A stretch of 64,000 bases of DNA, from IMG/VR virus record IMGVR_UViG_3300011116_001123, positions 24,931 to 88,930 of that record; one strand, written 5' to 3'. This document shows, in pieces, positions 55,241-62,383 of this stretch. A program made the position numbers and the translations under genes. Source of the stretch: a virus. Below the pieces are notes generated by a model. It saw only the letters and a list, made by a program, of their open reading frames with translations. It ran no database searches and had not been told where the DNA came from. The first letter of the stretch is position 1, and each line of letters starts with the position of its first letter.

Positions 55241-55813
55241 TTAAACTGGTGACTCTGCAGTCTTTTTTCTATTAGCCAAAACTTTACCCCATTTGGATTT
55301 AAATTTCTGGTAAAATTGTTGAAGTTTATTAATTAAGTCCAAGAACTCTTGGTCAACTTTAATCATTTCTCCGTTAATATAAATTCCACTGTCTTCTCCG
55401 ATCGTGAAGATAAAATCGATATCTTCATCGATAAGTTTACCTGACCACTCAACACTATTTTTATATACGTTCAAAGTGTTGAAGTCAACTAAATCAGAAA
55501 CCTCTTCAACGAATTCATCCATAGTCTCTTGGAATGCAACCTTTTCGTCAGTGGTGATGTCCAAATCACTTCTGTCCTTACCATGAAGTTTTAAGATACC
55601 ACCAGAAATTCTATATTTTTGGGATTTGTCTTTCGGAGTTGGTTCTTCGCCAGCCTCAACCTCAGTCTCAGCGGTATCATATTCAACATCTTGAGCAATT
55701 CTGCTCTCAACATCTTTAGCAACGTTTATTTGTCCGTCTTGCTCAAAGAGTAATTTAGACTTCTTTAATAGAGATTTAATCTCGTCGTACCTTTCGTTAT
55801 GCAAATTGCTCAT
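55241..55813 (-). CDS. Putative virion protein, 190 aa
   Basis: A N-terminal helix 'YDEIKSLLKKSKLLFEQDG' ends in LFEQ, resembling tag cleavage sites. An acidic linker (residues 42-60) leads to a beta-rich domain ('WSGKLIDEDIDFIFTIGEDSGIYINGEMIKV') and a helical tail. Not recognised. It overlaps the amidase gene by 17 nt. Confidence 0.55.
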   Translation of the reverse strand: MSNLHNERYDEIKSLLKKSKLLFEQDGQINVAKDVESRIAQDVEYDTAETEVEAGEEPTPKDKSQKYRISGGILKLHGKDRSDLDITTDEKVAFQETMDEFVEEVSDLVDFNTLNVYKNSVEWSGKLIDEDIDFIFTIGEDSGIYINGEMIKVDQEFLDLINKLQQFYQKFKSKWGKVLANRKKTAESPV

Positions 55814-56402
55814 TTTCCAAAAATTTAATAAAGGTTTCGAAGTTGAATGATGGACTTAAGTCTGTGAATATGGAGTCATAGTTACTTCTCGAACAAATAC
55901 CCTCGAAGTTTTCTATACCATCCACTTTCGTGTTATGACCTACACACGTCTTTTCAATCTGAAGAGTATCTGTCAAATACTTACACAACTCAGCAGTCGT
56001 TTGAATTTGCTCAGGAGTGTAAGGTTGCCAAAAATAATAGTCCCTCCATTTTTTTTCGTAAACCTGTTGATTATAAATACTTCCTTTCCAGTTAATATAA
56101 TGATTGGATAATGGTTTCTTTTCCAACCAACCCAAATTCTCCAACATGACAATTATTGAAAGTTTGTTTGTGATGTGGTCATTGAAGAAATTACTGTGTC
56201 CTTCATTGGATAATAATTGTAATACCCTTCCATCTCGAGTCACAACATAGTTTGGTATTTTATCGTATTTGGTATTGTACCTAAACGTAAGGGAAGCCAA
56301 GTATTCCTCGACTTCCCTTGAAGTATGACACAAAATTATTTGCGTCTTTTGTTTGTATTTTCCTGTTGGTTTGAATTTTCCGTATCTTTCAATATTAACC
56401 AT
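55797..56402 (-). CDS. N-acetylmuramoyl-L-alanine amidase (Amidase_2/PGRP-like) endolysin, 201 aa
   Basis: 'QIILCHTS' gives the first zinc His; 'PNYVVTRDGRVLQLLS' and 'LSIIVMLENLGWL' are the typical PGRP/amidase-2 strands (YxVxxDGxIxQxx and the NxxSIxIExEN-like strand). 'CVGHNTKVDGIENFEGICSRSNY' probably supplies the second His. The enzyme cuts the MurNAc-L-Ala bond. With the neighbouring membrane and spanin-like genes it is the best endolysin candidate; it has no signal peptide, so it would need a holin. Confidence 0.8.
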   Translation of the reverse strand: MVNIERYGKFKPTGKYKQKTQIILCHTSREVEEYLASLTFRYNTKYDKIPNYVVTRDGRVLQLLSNEGHSNFFNDHITNKLSIIVMLENLGWLEKKPLSNHYINWKGSIYNQQVYEKKWRDYYFWQPYTPEQIQTTAELCKYLTDTLQIEKTCVGHNTKVDGIENFEGICSRSNYDSIFTDLSPSFNFETFIKFLENEQFA

Positions 56403-57117
56403 GACTTCTTAAATAACTGAGTCTTTTTACTTCGGAATCATTAGATTCTTCGTCTTGAGGAGCTTCTTCAACTTCGTTTACTAAAACTCCAAATTTTTGT
56501 TCATTCAGTTTTCTTAATTCATCTTCCAACTTTTCCAATTCTTCTTTAGTTGGTGTGTATTTTTCTTTATCGACCTCAGCTTCCATCTTTCCAGCTTGAA
56601 TACTTAGTTGGTCAATATCCAAAACTTGAGGTTGTGCAGTAGGTGTCTTTTTCTTTTCCTCTTCTTCAAACTTAACTAACATGTGTAAGAATGAAAGAGA
56701 AATTATCGGTAACATACCTCCAGCGAATAACGCTAAAAATCTTTTATGACCAACAAAATCTCCAGACTCAACACCCAAATAACTAACAAAAGGATCGACT
56801 AAATCAACCCAGTCCTTGAATGATGTTGAGTTAACATCAATATATTGATACGCAAAGAAAATATTTCCAATGAATTGGATAAGCGTCACAATACCAAAAG
56901 GAAAATATACTTTAGATCCCATCTGCGCTGAGATAGCCGCTAATGCAGAAAGTGCCGCAATTTCAATACCTACTGACAAATAAATCGCCCAACTTAGAGG
57001 ATTTGATAATCCATACCAAGAAGTTACGTGAGATATAGATACAAATGCTACGGTTAAGATTGGAACTAAAAAGGACACATAAATTATTGTCCTGAAATTC
57101 TTCTGAACCCAATTCAT
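56395..57117 (-). CDS. Four-span membrane protein, 240 aa
   Basis: Four transmembrane helices in the first 150 residues ('TIIYVSFLVPILTVAFVSI', 'SWAIYLSVGIEIAALSALAAISA', 'FPFGIVTLIQFIGNIFFAYQ', 'FLALFAGGMLPIISLSFLHML'), then a cytoplasmic acidic coiled coil. The location next to the amidase suggests lysis or membrane signalling. Not a recognised holin family. Confidence 0.6.
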   Translation of the reverse strand: MNWVQKNFRTIIYVSFLVPILTVAFVSISHVTSWYGLSNPLSWAIYLSVGIEIAALSALAAISAQMGSKVYFPFGIVTLIQFIGNIFFAYQYIDVNSTSFKDWVDLVDPFVSYLGVESGDFVGHKRFLALFAGGMLPIISLSFLHMLVKFEEEEKKKTPTAQPQVLDIDQLSIQAGKMEAEVDKEKYTPTKEELEKLEDELRKLNEQKFGVLVNEVEEAPQDEESNDSEVKRLSYLRSHG

Positions 57118-57401
57118 TTTCTTTGTGATTTAAGTTTTTTAATCTCCTCTTCGATTTCAGTTTGTCTTCTGACATCGAATAATTTTCTATCGGTAGCTTG
57201 AATCATTCTTTTTTCTGCTTCCAATCCTGAGATTTGTAATTCAATGTTTAGTTCTTGTTTGGTATATGTTGAGTCTTTGATTGCGGTAATCTCTTGTCTT
57301 ACTTTGGTTAACTCTCTTGAATCACCACAAGACTTGAATAGTGTGAGTAGTGTAATCACTAATACGATTATAACAAAGTTGTTTTCAATAAATTTTTTCA
57401 T
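57114..57401 (-). CDS. Single-span coiled-coil protein, 95 aa
   Basis: One N-terminal membrane helix (FVIIVLVITLLTLFKSC) ends with a Cys after a small-residue stretch (LFKSCGDS), a weak lipobox-like site, followed by a coiled coil. It overlaps the 4-span gene by 4 nt. Could be a second spanin- or lipoprotein-like component. Confidence 0.5.
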   Translation of the reverse strand: MKKFIENNFVIIVLVITLLTLFKSCGDSRELTKVRQEITAIKDSTYTKQELNIELQISGLEAEKRMIQATDRKLFDVRRQTEIEEEIKKLKSQRK

Positions 57402-57434
57402 AACAATTTTATTTTGATTTATCCTTAAAATATA

Positions 57435-57460
57435 AAAGGTGTATTAAATAAATACACCCT
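57435..57460 (-). terminator. Rho-independent terminator
   Basis: GGTGTATT pairs with AATACACC around a 5-nt loop, ending in a T-rich stretch on the minus strand. It ends the sigma-factor gene. Confidence 0.7.
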
Positions 57461-57470
57461 TTATTCCAAT

Positions 57471-58268
57471 TTACAGATAGTCAAAAAGAATACCTGTTTC
57501 GTTTCGTAACTTTCTCAGAGCTTTTTCTTTGATTTGTCTCACTCTTTCTTTGGTCAAATCGAAGTCACTTCCGATGTCCTCGAGGGTTCTAGTTGAACCT
57601 GATAACCCGAAATAATCCTCGATGATGACCTTTTCTCTCTCGTCCAAAACATCCAACATATTCAAAAGTTTTTCTTTCAGCGTGTCTTCAGTAGACAAAT
57701 TTTTATCCGCCAAATCAGCATTAGGATTCACCAAAATATCCAACAATGTATCACCCTCTTCATTAAGTGGATTGTCCAAGTTGATTGTATATGGAAGATT
57801 CACCATCTTTTCAGGTAATTCAACGCCAGCCTTTTCAAGTTCCTTCTTAGCTTTATGAAGTTCTTGAACAACGTTAACTGGAAGACGAATGGTTCTTGCG
57901 TTCTCATTAAGAGATTGCAAGATAGATTGTCTAACCCACCATACCGCATATGAAATGAATCTCAATCTTTTAGTCCAATCAAAGTTTTCTATCGCTTTCA
58001 TCAAACCAAGATTACCTTCCGCAATCAAATCACACAAATCCAAACCTTGATTTTGGTATTGCTTTGATACAGTGATAACAAAACGCAAATTACCTTCCAA
58101 CAATTCTTTTTGGATTTCTTTCTTCTCGTCTTCAGTGATAACTCCCGACAACATTCTCTCAGCAAGTTCACGCTCTCTTTCAGGAGTCATGACCTTTATC
58201 TTTCGAATGTCTTTTAAGTAATGACTGATCTCTTCTTGATTAATTGGAATTGAAGATTTTTCTTTCAT
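57471..58268 (-). CDS. RpoD-like (group 1/2) sigma factor, 265 aa
   Basis: Domains in order: region 1.2 ('EISHYLKDIRKIKVMTPEREREL', ~12-35), region 2 ('LLEGNLRFVITVSKQYQNQGLDLCDLIAEGNLGLMKAIENFD ... YAVWWVRQSI', the RpoD core-binding and -10 recognising part), region 3, and region 4 with a helix-turn-helix ('RTLEDIGSDFDLTKERVRQIKEKALRKLR'). Nearly all primary-sigma features remain but no long region 1.1. It is much closer to host RpoD than T4 gp55. It is the prime candidate to read the RTATTTAT motifs. Confidence 0.95.
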   Translation of the reverse strand: MKEKSSIPINQEEISHYLKDIRKIKVMTPERERELAERMLSGVITEDEKKEIQKELLEGNLRFVITVSKQYQNQGLDLCDLIAEGNLGLMKAIENFDWTKRLRFISYAVWWVRQSILQSLNENARTIRLPVNVVQELHKAKKELEKAGVELPEKMVNLPYTINLDNPLNEEGDTLLDILVNPNADLADKNLSTEDTLKEKLLNMLDVLDEREKVIIEDYFGLSGSTRTLEDIGSDFDLTKERVRQIKEKALRKLRNETGILFDYL

Positions 58269-58269
58269 A

Positions 58270-58824
58270 TTAGTTATTGCTGTAGTTTTGAAGTAAAGTT
58301 AATTCGTATTTGGTAAGGGAGTCCATACCCAAGACATTAATCTTATCCAAGATAGTATCTAAAGTTGTTTTGGGGGTTGGACTACTCATCCAATGTGGAA
58401 GCTTAGACTTAATCTCTGAATGAAATTCGTTTGAAAAACTGATATCGATATCATCCTCATCCAAATCATCATACAAATCAGTGTTCTCGATTACACCTTT
58501 CATGTCGATGGAATAGTCATTTTCATGGCCAGGGTTATCCAAATCAAATAAGTGTCCAGACTTTTTGAAAGGGACATGAACTGACACTTTGTCAGAAACT
58601 TCTGTCAAAATTAGTATTTCACTATCAACATGAATGAGACCCGTGATGTATTCAAAGATTTCGTCTTTAGGAACATCTGTCGCGAAATGCATCATTACAA
58701 TTCCTCCTCCGAACTGATACTTCATATTTGGTGAGTCCACCAATGGTGCGACTGCCATTACCAATTGATTACAACTTTCGTCGGTGATGAAATTACCGAT
58801 AACTGTAGCTAAATAGTTTGTCAT
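58270..58824 (-). CDS. Hypothetical protein, 184 aa
   Basis: Not recognised. The N-terminal half looks like a compact alpha/beta fold ('MAVAPLVDSPNMKYQFGGGIVMMHFATDVPKDEIFEYI'), the middle acidic, the end a helix. It lies 1 nt upstream of the sigma gene in the same transcript, so it may act with it. Confidence 0.55.
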   Translation of the reverse strand: MTNYLATVIGNFITDESCNQLVMAVAPLVDSPNMKYQFGGGIVMMHFATDVPKDEIFEYITGLIHVDSEILILTEVSDKVSVHVPFKKSGHLFDLDNPGHENDYSIDMKGVIENTDLYDDLDEDDIDISFSNEFHSEIKSKLPHWMSSPTPKTTLDTILDKINVLGMDSLTKYELTLLQNYSNN

Positions 58825-58839
58825 GTTTTTGATTATTTT

Positions 58840-59340
58840 TTACAAAGATACTGATTTAATATTACTAACAAAATAAACTCGTCCTTTAGTTCCCGAATGT
58901 TGCTCATACCATCTACCATCTTTATCTTTCCAAACATAAGGATTGGTAGGGTCAACATTCCATCTATACTGTGAATAGAAGTCGAAGTCTTTTTTTAATA
59001 GATTGGATTTGTGTGAGTCATGAAACTTTTGGTTACCAAACCAATCAGGATAATCCACCACCTCATCAATGTCTTCCCTGTCCATTGTGTTCTTAAACCC
59101 ACGACTAACCCACTCATCAATACTCGCATTCAAGTACATCTTAAGAAGTGACACATGGTTTCTCCACATAACAGAGCATGGATGGTTAATCCACCCTTTG
59201 TAGGGGGTACCATCCAACTTTGGTCTGCCAGTGATTGCACTAATAATTTGATAGGTTTCAACTCGTTGTTTTCCAAGTCTCTTGTCATCAAGGACTCTGA
59301 GTGATTCGGTTAAATCTGCGTATGGTAGGAATGTTTGCAT
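58840..59340 (-). CDS. Pyrimidine-dimer glycosylase (Pyr_excise-type) protein, 166 aa
   Basis: 'MQTFLPYADLTESLRVLDDKRLGKQRVETYQII' is the characteristic N-terminus of the T4-DenV-related Pyr_excise/MSMEG_6728-type family, with 'HPCSVMWRNHVSLLKMYLN' next. T4 endonuclease V removes UV-induced pyrimidine dimers. It likely serves DNA repair. Activity is not proven; the family also contains proteins of unknown activity. Confidence 0.8.
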   Translation of the reverse strand: MQTFLPYADLTESLRVLDDKRLGKQRVETYQIISAITGRPKLDGTPYKGWINHPCSVMWRNHVSLLKMYLNASIDEWVSRGFKNTMDREDIDEVVDYPDWFGNQKFHDSHKSNLLKKDFDFYSQYRWNVDPTNPYVWKDKDGRWYEQHSGTKGRVYFVSNIKSVSL

Positions 59341-59367
59341 ACCACAAAGATATAAATTAATTTGATA

Positions 59368-59841
59368 TTAGCTCAACATTAAATTCGATAATCCATCTAT
59401 TTTAATTTTACAAGCCAAATAACTCTCGTAATTCAAATATGTTGGATTTTGTTTTGCAACAACTGTAACCTTACTATGTTCATCTTTCGATAACTTAACA
59501 GTAGAGCAATACTTTTTCAAAATTTGGATGAACTTACTCAATTCCATATTCTCATCCCTATCCAACTCAGAAAAGATAAATTTCATTGCCTTACTTCTTT
59601 GAATGAAGTGGTCATCAACCAACTCAGATAACTCCATATTTTTTGCGGACTCAGACATTAATCCAGTCTTGAAAAATTTACAGTTAGTTACATCCCAAAT
59701 CGGATTTCTGTTTCTAACAAAAAACTGTCTTAACTTAGTTTCATCACCTTTAATACTTCTATAACGTATCAGTAATACCTTGAAATCTTCCAAAGTTTCC
59801 TCGATTTTGAATAATTGATTATGATTTAGATCTCCTTTCAT
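59368..59841 (-). CDS. Hypothetical protein, 157 aa
   Basis: The ATG at 59841 is preferred over a GTG two codons upstream. Helical, basic N-terminus ('LLIRYRSIKGDETKLRQFFVRNRNPIW'), then an acidic helix ('MKFIFSELDRDENMELSKF'). Not recognised. Confidence 0.5.
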   Translation of the reverse strand: MKGDLNHNQLFKIEETLEDFKVLLIRYRSIKGDETKLRQFFVRNRNPIWDVTNCKFFKTGLMSESAKNMELSELVDDHFIQRSKAMKFIFSELDRDENMELSKFIQILKKYCSTVKLSKDEHSKVTVVAKQNPTYLNYESYLACKIKIDGLSNLMLS

Positions 59842-59878
59842 AAACACAAAGATAATGGTTTTATTTTATACTGTCAAA

Positions 59879-59907
59879 TTAAAAACCCCACCGTTGAAGG
59901 TGGGGTC
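59879..59907 (-). terminator. Rho-independent terminator
   Basis: CCCCACC pairs with GGTGGGG around GTTGAA, followed by a T-run on the minus strand. It ends the 802-aa methyltransferase gene. Confidence 0.85.
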
Positions 59908-59912
59908 TATTA

Positions 59913-62321
59913 CTACTTCTTCAAGAAACCAAGTTCATACACCAATGGTCTCATTCTATCTTCAAGGTTCTTATACAACTTACGGAACTCTTTGAAATCT
60001 TCTTGAAAATATTCTTTCCAAACTAATTTGAGTTGAGCATATCCTGCGTCCCACGAGTTAAGGTGGTTTTCTTCGTTTGCCATAACTTGACGAAGTTCCA
60101 TAGATTTCTCAACAAGTTCTGTAGCTTTATCCAAAACTAATTTTGCATCAGGAGAAAGTTTACCATAAATTCTTTCTTCACCAAATAGAAGTTTGTGAAC
60201 ATAACGATTGGGAGATGTTCTCGCGTCGTTGTAAAGTTCATCATATCCGTTTTGGTCCGCAAGTTCTTTCATCTTGTCCACCGACATCCAAAAAAACTCA
60301 TTTTTGACATCCCATAACTTTTCTTTATATTCTACCCCCCGAAGTGAAGACTGTTGTGAGGAATTATTGAACAATGAATAAACTAAAGAATCATATTTGA
60401 AAGAAACCCTCTCGAAGTTTTCATTCGGTTCAAAATATTCGTCTTTTTGATTGTACCAAGTGGGATTAATTACTTTCCTCGCAGTGAATGTTGAAATCAC
60501 ATTGAAGAAATTATCGGACTTAATAGGATAAGATCTGTTATTTCCACTCATCATTTTGGTAGACCCAATAAAAACTTCTCTTGTATTGAAATAAGTGTTA
60601 TTTCCTGAATTCAAAAACTCTCCAATCGAGTTCTCTTCACGATAGTTTTCATAATCTTTTATTGAAAATGCTGAAGTAAGGGTCAATGTCTCAATTTTGG
60701 GAGATTTAATTTTCGTTTTAGTCCATTCTTTTAATGAGTGTTTTTTCGAGTGGGGATAAATAACTTTATCATCAATAGATATAATTTCTAAACTTTCATT
60801 CAATTCTAATACTTCGAACAATAATTGATTATCGTTCTTGGTATTTTTCCAAACACTGAACGAAAGGCCCCATTCTGAAACATCATCGAAGTTTTTAGCA
60901 TTCATTATAAAACCTTTTTCAAACTGAAAATTTTGATAAAAATGTTCCCTAAATAAAGAATAATCCGAACCCGACATGAAAAGCATGGGGCTAAACGTAC
61001 ATATATTTATTTTGCAGTTAAAACTTGAAAGTCGATACATGAACTGAGTAAACATATTTTTTTGAGATTTACCCAATTTCACATCAATCATTTCTTTATG
61101 AACCTTAGAAACTTCATTTTTTTTAACTTTTTTTTCTTCAGACTTTATATTTCTCAAATCATTCTCAGTACCATAAGGAGGATTCATTAATACAATAATA
61201 TCTTTACCACTTCCTATCGCGTTTCTCAATCCGATAGGAAGTTTTTCATAATCATCATTCAAGAAATCATATTGAAACTTAACCGCTTCATTATTATATC
61301 CCATCTGATTTGCAGTATCAATATCAGATTGATTCAAAGTTGAAACATAAAGTTCTTTGAACTTGAAGTCACGGGTAAGATTACCTGTTCCCCAAGCTGG
61401 ATCCCATACCACATATTTCTCTTTCCAATCCTCACCGAATACTGACGCGACATACTCATGGGCTTTATCCACCCAAATTGCAGGTGTGAAGAACTCACCT
61501 TGTTTACGACGAGTAGTATCTTCGACAATACGATCAACCACCGCCGCCAACTTATGCTTCTGTGATGGTGTATAAGATGATGAGAAGTGACCGAAAAACG
61601 ATTCAAAAGCATCTCTCGATACAATGGATAGTTCACCAAAAGATTTGGTTACAACGGTCTTTCTTTTAGTTACAGGATGAAGATAGTTGTCATCTTTGTT
61701 TACCAAGATTTGGACGAATAGATTAGCTCTTTCGTTCGTAGTCAATTTGTTTTTACCCAATACTTTCTCATCAAAGTAACGAAATACCTCAGTGATATTT
61801 TTATCAGTAACAAGAACTCTTCGTTGAACATTATCGGTCAAGTCTTTAACTTTTTGAACACATTCCATAAAGTCGTCAGAACTGTAAACAAATGGTCTGA
61901 TTGACTCATCTTTCATCATTGCCAAAACTAATTCAGCAATGTTATGAGCAGAGGAAGGTGCGGTATTCCAATTCAAGTCCATTTCAAGATACTTGATTAC
62001 ATCATTAACGTGTAACGTGAGGCATTCATTTCTATCCCCAATGAAAATTGTGGTAGGTGGAATAATTCCCTTGTCATAAAAACGCTTGATATAAAACACA
62101 GATTGAGCAAGAACCTTCACCAAATCTGACTTATTAGAAAGATTGATGTCATCCTTGTACTCCATGAGAACTCTTACCTTATCAGATTTTGAAACACCAA
62201 ACCCATCACAACCAAAGGGTGACGTGATTTCCATGTCCTTAAATCTTTTAAGGAAGTAGTGACGGTAGGAGTTTTCAACATCCTTCTCATTGTAGGCAAT
62301 ATTCAGATTATTTGTCATCAT
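59913..62321 (-). CDS. Large N6-adenine DNA methyltransferase, 802 aa
   Basis: 'YVVWDPAWGTGNLTRDF' is motif I (AdoMet binding) and 'DIIVLMNPPYGTEND' the NPPY catalytic motif IV of gamma-type adenine methylases. 'RRKQGEFFTPAIWVDKAHEYV' precedes motif I as in type I/IIG enzymes. The first ~280 and last ~350 residues are helical/beta domains that may read DNA. No nuclease motif was spotted, so protection or regulation seems likelier than restriction. Two ATG codons occur in tandem at the start. Confidence 0.88.
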   Translation of the reverse strand: MMTNNLNIAYNEKDVENSYRHYFLKRFKDMEITSPFGCDGFGVSKSDKVRVLMEYKDDINLSNKSDLVKVLAQSVFYIKRFYDKGIIPPTTIFIGDRNECLTLHVNDVIKYLEMDLNWNTAPSSAHNIAELVLAMMKDESIRPFVYSSDDFMECVQKVKDLTDNVQRRVLVTDKNITEVFRYFDEKVLGKNKLTTNERANLFVQILVNKDDNYLHPVTKRKTVVTKSFGELSIVSRDAFESFFGHFSSSYTPSQKHKLAAVVDRIVEDTTRRKQGEFFTPAIWVDKAHEYVASVFGEDWKEKYVVWDPAWGTGNLTRDFKFKELYVSTLNQSDIDTANQMGYNNEAVKFQYDFLNDDYEKLPIGLRNAIGSGKDIIVLMNPPYGTENDLRNIKSEEKKVKKNEVSKVHKEMIDVKLGKSQKNMFTQFMYRLSSFNCKINICTFSPMLFMSGSDYSLFREHFYQNFQFEKGFIMNAKNFDDVSEWGLSFSVWKNTKNDNQLLFEVLELNESLEIISIDDKVIYPHSKKHSLKEWTKTKIKSPKIETLTLTSAFSIKDYENYREENSIGEFLNSGNNTYFNTREVFIGSTKMMSGNNRSYPIKSDNFFNVISTFTARKVINPTWYNQKDEYFEPNENFERVSFKYDSLVYSLFNNSSQQSSLRGVEYKEKLWDVKNEFFWMSVDKMKELADQNGYDELYNDARTSPNRYVHKLLFGEERIYGKLSPDAKLVLDKATELVEKSMELRQVMANEENHLNSWDAGYAQLKLVWKEYFQEDFKEFRKLYKNLEDRMRPLVYELGFLKK

Positions 62322-62354
62322 GAAGCTAATGTAATTATATTTGATTTAGATACC

Positions 62355-62383
62355 AAAAAAAATCTCACAATTATTGTGAGACT
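62355..62383 (-). terminator. Rho-independent terminator containing a stop codon in its loop
   Basis: TCTCACAA pairs with TTGTGAGA around TTA (read as the TAA stop of the gp46-like gene), followed by a T8 run on the minus strand. Confidence 0.85.
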
